A DNA stretch of 64,000 nucleotides from CAIKMD01 sp035277525 (GTDB lineage Bacteria > Pseudomonadota > Alphaproteobacteria > ATCC43930 > CGMCC-115725). Shown one piece after another: positions 34,535-41,865 of the stretch. The stretch covers positions 8,143 to 72,142 of the forward strand of contig DATEKH010000106.1 of NCBI GenBank assembly GCA_035277525.1, in the 5' to 3' direction. The notes beneath the pieces are model-generated. The model had not been told where the DNA came from. It did no database searches and saw only the letters and a list, made by a program, of their open reading frames with translations. Each line of letters begins with the position of its first letter. Position 1 is the first letter of the stretch. Both the position numbers and the translations under genes were made by a program.

Positions 34535-36379
34535 CTACGATATGGCGGATTTGGCGAGGCCGAGCTCGGCGAGTGCCGCGCGGGCCGCGTAACGCCATTG
34601 TTCACCATCGTAAGACAACACGCCTCGGTTCGGCGTGGTGAAGTCATAGGAGGGTGCGCGGCGGAGACGTTCGATTCGAGAGTCGAAGTCCGCCATCACG
34701 TCTCGCTGAGTCACGAATTCCGCGAGCATCCTGCATTTCCGATTCCATGCGGCATCATCGAGCGTGAGCGCGAGTTCGGTCGCGGCCGGGTCCGCGGGGA
34801 AGCGTTGCCGGACGAGGCCTTCGGGCCCGGCATGATAAAAAGCCATCTCGCCGATATCGGGAGGGTTGCCGCCGGCTCGAGCGAGCAGGGTTGCCGCAGC
34901 GCGCACCGAAAGCGCGGCTGCATCATGGTCCGGGTGCCCGCCTTCCGACGGATGGGTAAGGACGGTCTCAATGCCGCGCTCGGCGAATAGCTCGGCGAGC
35001 CGTCTGGCGGTATCGGCCAGATGAAACACGAGCTCCTGGTCGTCGACGTTGAACCATAGAGCCGAGGCACGCACCTCGCCTTGCGCCATGGCGCGTTCGA
35101 ACTCGGCTCGACGCGCCGCGGCATAGGCTCTTCGTGTCGTGAACCCGATTGTGCGTCCATAGCTCATGGGGCGTGGAGCCCCGTTCGTTAAATGGACGAT
35201 AAGCACACCATCGAGTCGGCCCAACTGTCCGCCGATGCCGATCGTCTCGTCATCAGGATGTGCGACGACGATCGCGAGGCTTCGCGCGAAAATACGCTCC
35301 TCCTGGCCGGCCAAGCTCTCAAACAAGCGTGTCAGTCGTGTATCGCACGCGTCAGCGCCACCCGGTCGTGGCCGGATACGCGTCGGGACAACGATTGTCG
35401 AGCCAATCGGGCGACCCAATCCGGTGGAATTATTGCTGGCGCCAGGTCCGGCAAGGCATCGCTCCAGCTGTTTCGCGACTGCGTCGGCCCATGGCTGCCC
35501 GACTGTCGTCAGGCCTTCGTCCCAACCATCGTAAACCTCGACGGAAGCAGCGGCCCGCTCCAATCCACCGAGGAGCTCGCCGCGCGCGGAGACAGCGCGC
35601 GCGTTGCGAAAGAGGCTGACTTTGCCATCGTAGCGGCGCGGCCTGTATGAGGCGATGTCTTCAAAAACGCGGATGTAGTGCGGCGATAAAGCGTGCGTGA
35701 CCCCGGTCCGACGATCGCCCTGTTTGTCAACGCCGCCCGGCGCCAACCATCGCTGCAAGTGCACTCGGACGGCTCGGAGGGCATATTTCGCCCATTGCTG
35801 CGGCGGCCGCATCGTCAGCGTGCGCAGAGATCGCAGTATCCTCGCCCAGAGACGCGTCAGACGAAGATGCGCGGCGCGGTCGCCGCAGCAGAAGTCAACC
35901 TCGATCAGGGCCAGAAGATCGACGGCTTCGCCGCACTCGCGTAACCGGCAGGCCATTTCGTACGCGACAAGGCCACCAAGAGAAGCACCGGCAATGGCAT
36001 AGGGTCCCGCCGGCTGTCGGGCGCGAACAACCTGGATATAAGCCGCCGCCATTTCACGGATGGTGGGATGCGGCGTTTCATGCTGACCCACGCCGCACAT
36101 TTGCAAGCCGCAGATTGGCCGATCAGTGCGCAAGCGCCCGGCGATCGATTGCAACAGCGGCTCGTTCCCGATGCTTCCGTGGACCATGAACAGCGGTCGG
36201 GCTGCGCAACCCGGGCGGAGCTGGACAAGATCCGTGGAGATTTGCCTCTTGTCCGGCGCGAGGGGGTGGCTGAGTTGGAGCGGTGGCGGCGCGAGGTGTG
36301 TCACGAAATTCCGCCACGAGCGCGCGCGATCCATCGCGTGTCTCAACGTTACCGAGCACAACCCGGGTTGGTTCGTCAT
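34535..36379 (-). CDS. Thioesterase-like alpha/beta hydrolase fused to PIG-L/LmbE-type deacetylase
   Basis: 614 residues in two parts. Residues ~50-310 are a type II thioesterase-like hydrolase with nucleophile S133 in GASLGG. The usual catalytic His of the GxH motif is not evident near 290 (DEGLTTVG). Residues ~365-610 are a PIG-L deacetylase with HPDDE at 374-378 and HPSEGGHPDH at 476-485 as zinc ligands. PIG-L enzymes remove N-acetyl groups from amino sugars or related compounds. The fusion suggests coupled handling of an acyl or carrier-bound group and a deacetylated sugar. ATG 36337 is an alternative start. Confidence 0.82.
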   Translation of the reverse strand: MTNQPGLCSVTLRHAMDRARSWRNFVTHLAPPPLQLSHPLAPDKRQISTDLVQLRPGCAARPLFMVHGSIGNEPLLQSIAGRLRTDRPICGLQMCGVGQHETPHPTIREMAAAYIQVVRARQPAGPYAIAGASLGGLVAYEMACRLRECGEAVDLLALIEVDFCCGDRAAHLRLTRLWARILRSLRTLTMRPPQQWAKYALRAVRVHLQRWLAPGGVDKQGDRRTGVTHALSPHYIRVFEDIASYRPRRYDGKVSLFRNARAVSARGELLGGLERAAASVEVYDGWDEGLTTVGQPWADAVAKQLERCLAGPGASNNSTGLGRPIGSTIVVPTRIRPRPGGADACDTRLTRLFESLAGQEERIFARSLAIVVAHPDDETIGIGGQLGRLDGVLIVHLTNGAPRPMSYGRTIGFTTRRAYAAARRAEFERAMAQGEVRASALWFNVDDQELVFHLADTARRLAELFAERGIETVLTHPSEGGHPDHDAAALSVRAAATLLARAGGNPPDIGEMAFYHAGPEGLVRQRFPADPAATELALTLDDAAWNRKCRMLAEFVTQRDVMADFDSRIERLRRAPSYDFTTPNRGVLSYDGEQWRYAARAALAELGLAKSAIS

Positions 36380-36497
36380 TGCGCGAACACTGGCCTAACC
36401 CATCGGCTCTCTCGGCTTGTAGGTTATGGACGCAGACCGGCGCGCCCGGAAAGGGAGGCGCGCGAGAGATAACGCAAATAGGGGCCTCTCGCCTCGC

Positions 36498-36514
36498 GGT
36501 CACAAAATGGTCAC
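36498..36514 (+). promoter_or_regulatory. GGTCAC-N5-GGTCAC box upstream of the decayed methyltransferase copy
   Basis: GGTCAC-AAAAT-GGTCAC, a perfect direct hexamer repeat ~100 bp before the pseudogene at 36616. The context (CGCGG before it) matches the box at 30564, indicating that the duplication included the control region. Confidence 0.45.
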
Positions 36515-36615
36515 GGGACGGGTGCTCGCGCGCGCCGTACCCGGATGGGCGACATCGGCTGAGCGAGCCGACGCAAGCGCTGCGGGCGGGCTCGTCCCTC
36601 GATTGGGATCACTCG

Positions 36616-36840
36616 ATGTCCGAAATTGATGGGCCTGAACCGCGCCACGCAGACGTGGCGAGCGCCTGAGCATTGGCGCGAAAGCACCTCCCGCGGCTCT
36701 TCACGGACCCAGCCTATGCCATGCGCGTGGCATTACGAGGCAACCTGCTTTCCCCGGCATAATTTTTGGACAATCGAACCTTGCGCTGCGCCAGACGTTA
36801 CGGCGCGAGCCATCACGTCGCCGTACCGCTGAGGCCGGGG
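36616..36840 (+). pseudogene. Truncated, internally deleted copy of the 30697 methyltransferase-like gene
   Basis: Starts ATGTCCGAAATTGATG like the intact gene (ATGGCCGAAATTAACG) and encodes MSEIDGPEPRHADVASA, then a TGA stop. The next bases follow the parent (GCATTGGCGCGAAAGCAC, GACCCAGCCTATGCC). After about 120 bp it jumps roughly 140 bp ahead in the parent to CATTACGAGGCAAC (parent CATTATGAGAAG...), continues through FWTIEP, and stops matching near 36835. It cannot make a functional protein. Confidence 0.85.
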
Positions 36841-37207
36841 CGATACCATTGACATGGCATTTGACATGGCATTGCCGGCAAATGCCCAGCTGAGATCTCG
36901 CAGGTTGTTGACGAACTGCGACCACGTCATTGCGAGGAGGCCCTGAGCTCGTCGAAGGGCCGACGCGGCAATTCAGAAAGCTGCGGATGTCCGCTGCTCT
37001 TCTGGATCGCCACGGCCGCTCTCATCCCGAGCCTTGTCGAGAGATGCGGCGTCGCGATGACGATCGAGCGACTTTTTCAACAGCCTGCGAGAGCGCCGGT
37101 GATCGTGAGGATTGCATGCCGGATCTGCCGAAAAAAAGCCACGGGAGGCCAGCAATCTCGCTCGAAGCAGCTGGTAAAATTCTGGTAATACGCCTCTTGG
37201 AACGGCA
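36841..37207. other. Intergenic region carrying a dispersed palindromic repeat, no gene
   Basis: This gap holds the repeat at 36925-37062 and then CTTTTTCAACAGCCTGC (37074-37090), a string often found next to such repeats and insertion-sequence scars. No open frame here resembles a protein family. The promoter of the flippase gene at 37208 should lie in the last 100 bp. Confidence 0.5.
36925..37062. repeat. REP/MITE-like dispersed palindromic element
   Basis: Starts CGTCATTGCGAGGAG and ends GTCGCGATGACG, an inverted-repeat pair. Between them are GCCCTGAGCTCGTCGAAGG and CTGGATCGCCACGGC, the pattern of widespread CGTCATTGCGAG-type intergenic repeats in GC-rich bacteria. About 138 bp, non-coding. 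Confidence 0.6.
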
Positions 37208-38728
37208 ATGCGGCGTTCGCTGACGAAAAATATCGGAGCACATATCGTCGGCCGCGTGTACACGGCCGCGATCGGCTTCGCCTTTGTTCCAATCTATCTT
37301 CATTTCTTGGGCGTGGAAAAATACGGCCTATTCGCGTTGCTAAACTCGTATATGGCGGCCGCGGCGCTTCTCGATCTGGGGTTTTCTTTCGCGATGACTC
37401 GGCAGGTCGCAAGGCTTTCCGAAGTCGCTCCCGAGCGAATGAGAGATCTGGTCGTGACGATCGGTTTGCCGTATTGCATCGCGGCGCTGCTCATTGCCGG
37501 GGCGATTTATGTTCTCTCTTCCTGGATCACGTCGGTCGCGATTGCGGCGGACCCTGGCTTGCCTCGGCAAGCCGTGGCCCGCGCCGTCGGATTCGCGGGA
37601 TTTGCGCTGACGCTACAGCTCCCGATTTTCCTGTTTTCCGGTGGACTTGCCGGCCTGCAACGTCAAGACCTTGCCAGCGCCGTCACGATTTTTGCCGTCA
37701 CGCTTCGCCATGGCGTTGCTCTGCTGTTGCTGTCGCGTGGATTGGATTCGGTGGAGGTGCTGATGGCATCGCAGGCTGTTGTCGCCGGCCTCGGCGGAGC
37801 AGCGGCGTTTATCGTTCTGTGGGCACAGCTGCCATTCGCGCGAGACGGAGCGCGGTTCCGCCCGGCGCTGCTGTTGGAGGCTTGGGGCTTTGCCGCAAGC
37901 GTCACTACCATTTCGATCTGCGGCACCGTTGTGCTCCAGTCCGACAAGGCAATCATTGGCGCGGTCCTGCCTTTGCGCGAGGTCGGGGTCTACATGCTTG
38001 CCAGCACTGTCGCCAGCAACCTCCTCATGCTCTCGCAACCCGTCATTACGGTTGCGTTGCCTCGTTTCACCCAACTCGCAGCCGCGAGAGATTGGTCTAC
38101 ATCGCAACTCACATTTCAAAGCCTAAGCCAAATATTGGCGTGGATGGTTCTGCCCGTGGCGGTGACGATCGCGGCGTTGCCGCACCAGGCTCTCTTCGCT
38201 TGGACCGGCAACACAAGCTTGGCCGCCAGGGCCAGTGCGCCCTTGTCCCTGCTCGCTCTCGGAGCCGGCTTCAGCATTTGCGACGTGGGTTATGCGTTGA
38301 TCTTGGCGAGGGGCCAAGCCGCGAGGTTTGCGATCCTTACGCTCGTCGTGAGCGTCGTTACGGTTCCGACGGTGTATCTTGCGACCGTGCATTTCGGAAT
38401 CGTCGGCGCGGCCGCCGGCATGTGCGCGTTCTTCGCCGGCGAGTTCGTAATTTGTGCCATCATGCTCGTGCATCTGGTCGGATCACAAGAGTGGTCGCGC
38501 TGGATCTTGAAAGACGTCTTGGCGCCGTTTGCCCTGATGGCGGCCATTGCCGGGCTGATTGCAGAATGGGGGCCGTCCTCGCCGGCGCGCGGCGACGCCC
38601 TCGCCGAGCTTGCCTTGACGTGGCTACTCGGCGTTGTTGCCTTCACGCTGGTGTTGCCGATGATCCGTCGCAAAGCGCTGTGGTTTTGGTCCCAACTCTG
38701 GCGCCGCTCGTTCCGGCCGATTCATTGA
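37208..38728 (+). CDS. Polysaccharide flippase (Wzx/MATE-like)
   Basis: 506 residues with 12-14 membrane segments. N-terminal MRRSLTKNIGAHIVGRVYTAAIGF and FLGVEKYGLFALLNSY match Wzx-type lipid-linked oligosaccharide flippases. It would move a lipid-linked repeat unit to the periplasmic face for polymerisation or ligation. Standing alone after a repeat-rich gap, it ends the glycan locus. Confidence 0.87.
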   Translation: MRRSLTKNIGAHIVGRVYTAAIGFAFVPIYLHFLGVEKYGLFALLNSYMAAAALLDLGFSFAMTRQVARLSEVAPERMRDLVVTIGLPYCIAALLIAGAIYVLSSWITSVAIAADPGLPRQAVARAVGFAGFALTLQLPIFLFSGGLAGLQRQDLASAVTIFAVTLRHGVALLLLSRGLDSVEVLMASQAVVAGLGGAAAFIVLWAQLPFARDGARFRPALLLEAWGFAASVTTISICGTVVLQSDKAIIGAVLPLREVGVYMLASTVASNLLMLSQPVITVALPRFTQLAAARDWSTSQLTFQSLSQILAWMVLPVAVTIAALPHQALFAWTGNTSLAARASAPLSLLALGAGFSICDVGYALILARGQAARFAILTLVVSVVTVPTVYLATVHFGIVGAAAGMCAFFAGEFVICAIMLVHLVGSQEWSRWILKDVLAPFALMAAIAGLIAEWGPSSPARGDALAELALTWLLGVVAFTLVLPMIRRKALWFWSQLWRRSFRPIH

Positions 38729-38833
38729 TGCAGTCTGCGTGACACCGCGATGAGCGCGCCCATGCGCCGGGTGGATTGCACCGACGGGCTCACAGGTGCA
38801 AGCTAAGAACGACCGATCCGTAAAGGACAGCCC

Positions 38834-40066
38834 ATGCAAGAACTCGACCTTCGCGCAACGCCGCCCGGTGAAATCCTCCGCAACGTGATCGCGGCCTATG
38901 AGCGGCTTCCTCGAGGTGAGCGCATCGCGATCGCCCTCGCCTCCTATGCCGCGAGGCTGCGCATGGGTTTGGTCGAGGCGGGCGCCAAGCACGAGGCCGA
39001 ACGAACGTCAAACGGCGACTGGCGCCTCGTGGTTCATGGCGCCTCACGTTCGCTCAGCACCGCGCCTGGCGTTCATCACGTCGTGGCTGGCCCGAACGGC
39101 GATGTATGGACCTGCGAGCGCGCCCGCCGCGCCGCGCGCATCGACGGCGCGGCCCAGGCTGTCGCGGCCGTGCGCGCGGTGGCGCAGACGGCCTCTCACA
39201 TGGCGCTCGATGCCGCGCGGGGCCGGCTCTTCATCGGCGATGCCGGCGGTAATGCTCTCGTGTGTGTGCGCGCGAGCGATCTCGAGCCGCTCGGGCGCTG
39301 GGACGTGCCCGGGTCACCGCAGCTTCCGGTCGTCAACGAGGAGGGCGTCGCCTGCGTCACCGGCGGCGGCGCGGGCGTGCTGGGTATTGTTTGGCCGATG
39401 GGAGACGGGTTCCGCGCGAAGCTGATCGAGGTCGGCACGGGCCCGCACGATCCGCTTGCCCTACCCGACGGATCCGCCGTTCTCGTGCCCTGCGCCGGCG
39501 ATGGTGTTGTCGTGCGGGTGAGCCTCGCCGACGGGGCGGTCAGCGGCCGCTTCCCGGTCGGCGACGGCCCGGCGCATCTCGCCCTTCACCCCGACGGCAC
39601 GCGGATTTACGTCGCCAATACTTTCGATGGCACCCTTGCCTGCCTATCGCCCGAGGGCGACGTGCTTGGCCGGACTTGGAGCGGGAATTGGGCGCATGTG
39701 CCGAAGGTGACGCCGGACGGACGGCTCGTTTACGTCGCGAATTTCTATGACGACACTTTGACCATCTTCGACGCGCGGACGCTCGATCGCGTGGCCGAGG
39801 TCAAAACCGATCCTTATCCGCACGGCCTCGACATTAGCCCGGACGGGACGAAGGTGGTGGCGACCGGATTTTGCGGCGACCACGCGCGCATCTTCGACGG
39901 CGCCACGGGCCGGGAACTGTCGCACATCGCGATCGGCGAAGGCTCCGCCCACACCGCCATCGTTCCCGACAGTTGCACTGGCTTTGTCGGCTGCTCGATC
40001 AGCGATCACATCGCCGTCGTCGACCTCGCCGCAGGACGGAGAAGCGGCGTCATTCGCCTCAATTGA
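38834..40066 (+). CDS. YVTN/YncE-like beta-propeller protein
   Basis: 410 residues. The C-terminal ~300 contain repeated blades such as RIYVANTFDGTLACLSP, VYVANFYDDTLTIFD and GLDISPDGTKVVATG. About 80 N-terminal residues are helical, and no signal peptide is seen. Such propellers are scaffolds or quinoprotein-like binding proteins; a catalytic role is not evident. The ATG follows AAAGGACAGCCC. Alone between the flippase and a convergent LysR gene. Confidence 0.75.
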   Translation: MQELDLRATPPGEILRNVIAAYERLPRGERIAIALASYAARLRMGLVEAGAKHEAERTSNGDWRLVVHGASRSLSTAPGVHHVVAGPNGDVWTCERARRAARIDGAAQAVAAVRAVAQTASHMALDAARGRLFIGDAGGNALVCVRASDLEPLGRWDVPGSPQLPVVNEEGVACVTGGGAGVLGIVWPMGDGFRAKLIEVGTGPHDPLALPDGSAVLVPCAGDGVVVRVSLADGAVSGRFPVGDGPAHLALHPDGTRIYVANTFDGTLACLSPEGDVLGRTWSGNWAHVPKVTPDGRLVYVANFYDDTLTIFDARTLDRVAEVKTDPYPHGLDISPDGTKVVATGFCGDHARIFDGATGRELSHIAIGEGSAHTAIVPDSCTGFVGCSISDHIAVVDLAAGRRSGVIRLN

Positions 40067-40100
40067 GGCACGGGTCTCGACGCGGTGCGGTGAATGCGCA

Positions 40101-41162
40101 TCAGCACGCCATCAGCAATTCTTCGTGACGGCCGCCCTTTCGAGCGGCGAAGCCGCGGGCTGCAGAATTTCGCGGCGTGGGCGACTCTGCCTGACAGGCG
40201 AAGCGGCGCGCCGTCCCGTGCTTCGCGATCGGCGCGATGGTATCGCCCTCGCCGCTTCTTTGCGGCTTCGCAGGTCCGGATTCGCGCAAGCGCTCGATCA
40301 TAAAATCGAGAAAGGCGCGGATCCGCGTCGCGAGATGACGGCCGGACGGGTAGACCGCGTGGATGATGCGCGGGGCGACGTCATAGCCGGGCAGAAGTTG
40401 AACAAGCGTCCCCCGCTCGAGCTCGGTCGCAACGCAGGAGAGCGGCAGCAGGCAAATGCCTTGACCCGCGAGCGATCCGGCCCGCAGACCTTCGAGGCTG
40501 TTGCTGCGCAGCTTACCGACCACATTGACTGCATGCTCGCCGTCTCCGCCGACAAAGCGCCACTGCCCAACGGCCGAGCCGCCGACGAGATCGAGGCAAT
40601 TATGGCCTGCAAGCTCGCTTGGATGGCGGGGCGAGCCGTGCTCGGCGATGTAAGCCGGTGCCGCGCAGAGAACGTATCGCGCAATGCCAAGGCGACGGCT
40701 GATCAAGGAGGAGTCACGCAACGAGCCGGCGAAAATCGCCAGGTCGAACTTTCCTTCGACGAGGTCGCCCAGCGTTTCCGTGACAATGAGCTCGCACGAA
40801 ATGTCGGGGTATAGAGCCGCGTATTCGCCGACGAGGGGCGCCACGACATGCGCCAGACGGATATCGGCGTTCAACCGCAAGGTTCCATTCGGCTTCGATT
40901 GCAGCGCGCCCGCGAGGCTTTCGACTTCGGCAAGCTCGGCCAGAATGCGGCTGCAGCGTTCGTAGAACGCCTCCCCTTCGTCCGTCAGGCTCACCTTGCG
41001 CGTGGTGCGGTTCAGCAGCCGAATGCCAAGCTGCTCCTCGAACGACTGGACGCGCGAGGTCACGCTGGTCGGCGAGATCTCGAGGCGCTTGGCGGCGCCC
41101 GTGAAGCTGCCCGCATTCACGACCTGGACAAAAGCCGATATGGCGCTCACCTGATCCATCAA
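40101..41162 (-). CDS. LysR-family transcriptional regulator with extended C-terminus
   Basis: 353 residues. An N-terminal winged helix (residues 1-60, AISAFVQVVNAGSFTGAAKRL) is followed by the effector domain to ~295, the usual end of LysR proteins. A further ~55 basic, low-complexity residues may be a read-through tail. The sub-type resembles DsdA/AaeR-like single-gene regulators. Its target may be the propeller gene or an upstream gene; nothing divergent lies close. Confidence 0.88.
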   Translation of the reverse strand: MMDQVSAISAFVQVVNAGSFTGAAKRLEISPTSVTSRVQSFEEQLGIRLLNRTTRKVSLTDEGEAFYERCSRILAELAEVESLAGALQSKPNGTLRLNADIRLAHVVAPLVGEYAALYPDISCELIVTETLGDLVEGKFDLAIFAGSLRDSSLISRRLGIARYVLCAAPAYIAEHGSPRHPSELAGHNCLDLVGGSAVGQWRFVGGDGEHAVNVVGKLRSNSLEGLRAGSLAGQGICLLPLSCVATELERGTLVQLLPGYDVAPRIIHAVYPSGRHLATRIRAFLDFMIERLRESGPAKPQRSGEGDTIAPIAKHGTARRFACQAESPTPRNSAARGFAARKGGRHEELLMAC

Positions 41163-41865
41163 CCCCTCCTGTCTCGCACCGGCCGATCGACGATCTCCGC
41201 CGCCCGCGCAGAACGCTCAGGCCGCGACGACGCAGTGCCGCGACGACATTGCTCGCTTCAAATCCGAGATTGGCGACAAAACGACCCACGAACCCAATGA
41301 TCTCGAATAGACCGCATCAAGCAGCGGCGCGCCGATGGACGGCATCGCGCTCACGAATTTCGAGCCCCGGCTCTCATGCGCGCGGCGGCGGAACCGCAAG
41401 CCCGTGCCGCCGTGACCGCCAGCGCCGTCGCCCCAGCGGCGCTCCTTGAGCTCGTTTAAGGCAAGGATCAGGATTGCGAGCTTCCCTGGCTCTGACGTGA
41501 CGCGTCCGGCCGTGACCGATGCGACCCAGGCGGCAATCGCCCGGCCTGGCGAGACAGCCGCGCCTTGCGCGAACCAGTGACCGATACGGATAGAGCCTCG
41601 GAAATTCATTTCCCTCTCCCATGGCTGGCACCCTCGGTGCCGCTCTCTTCGTCTCGCGAAGGCCGCCTCACTCGGCCCGTCTTCGTCCGGCGGTGGGTGG
41701 CCGATGAAACTGGTATCAGGTCCGGGACCGGCCGGCTGTGACGCGTGTCACACGCAATTCGGCGGCCGAAAGGCCACTCTTTTCCCCACGGGCATCGAGC
41801 ACGCCCGGGTCGACCAAACGCCTGAAAGGCCTGCTTTTTCTGTACGGCGCCGCTGCGGAGGTATA
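41163..41865. other. Gene-poor stretch between LysR and histidine kinase genes
   Basis: About 700 bp. A minus-strand frame at 41217-41609 (130 codons) begins plausibly (MNFRGSIRIGHW) but matches no family I know and becomes low-complexity. The plus strand is open from 41704 into the kinase gene without conserved features. It may hold an eroded gene. Confidence 0.4.

Noticed and set aside
41217..41609. 130-codon frame on the minus strand upstream of the LysR gene
   Set aside because: The start looks protein-like but becomes low-complexity and matches no family; not strong enough for a gene call.
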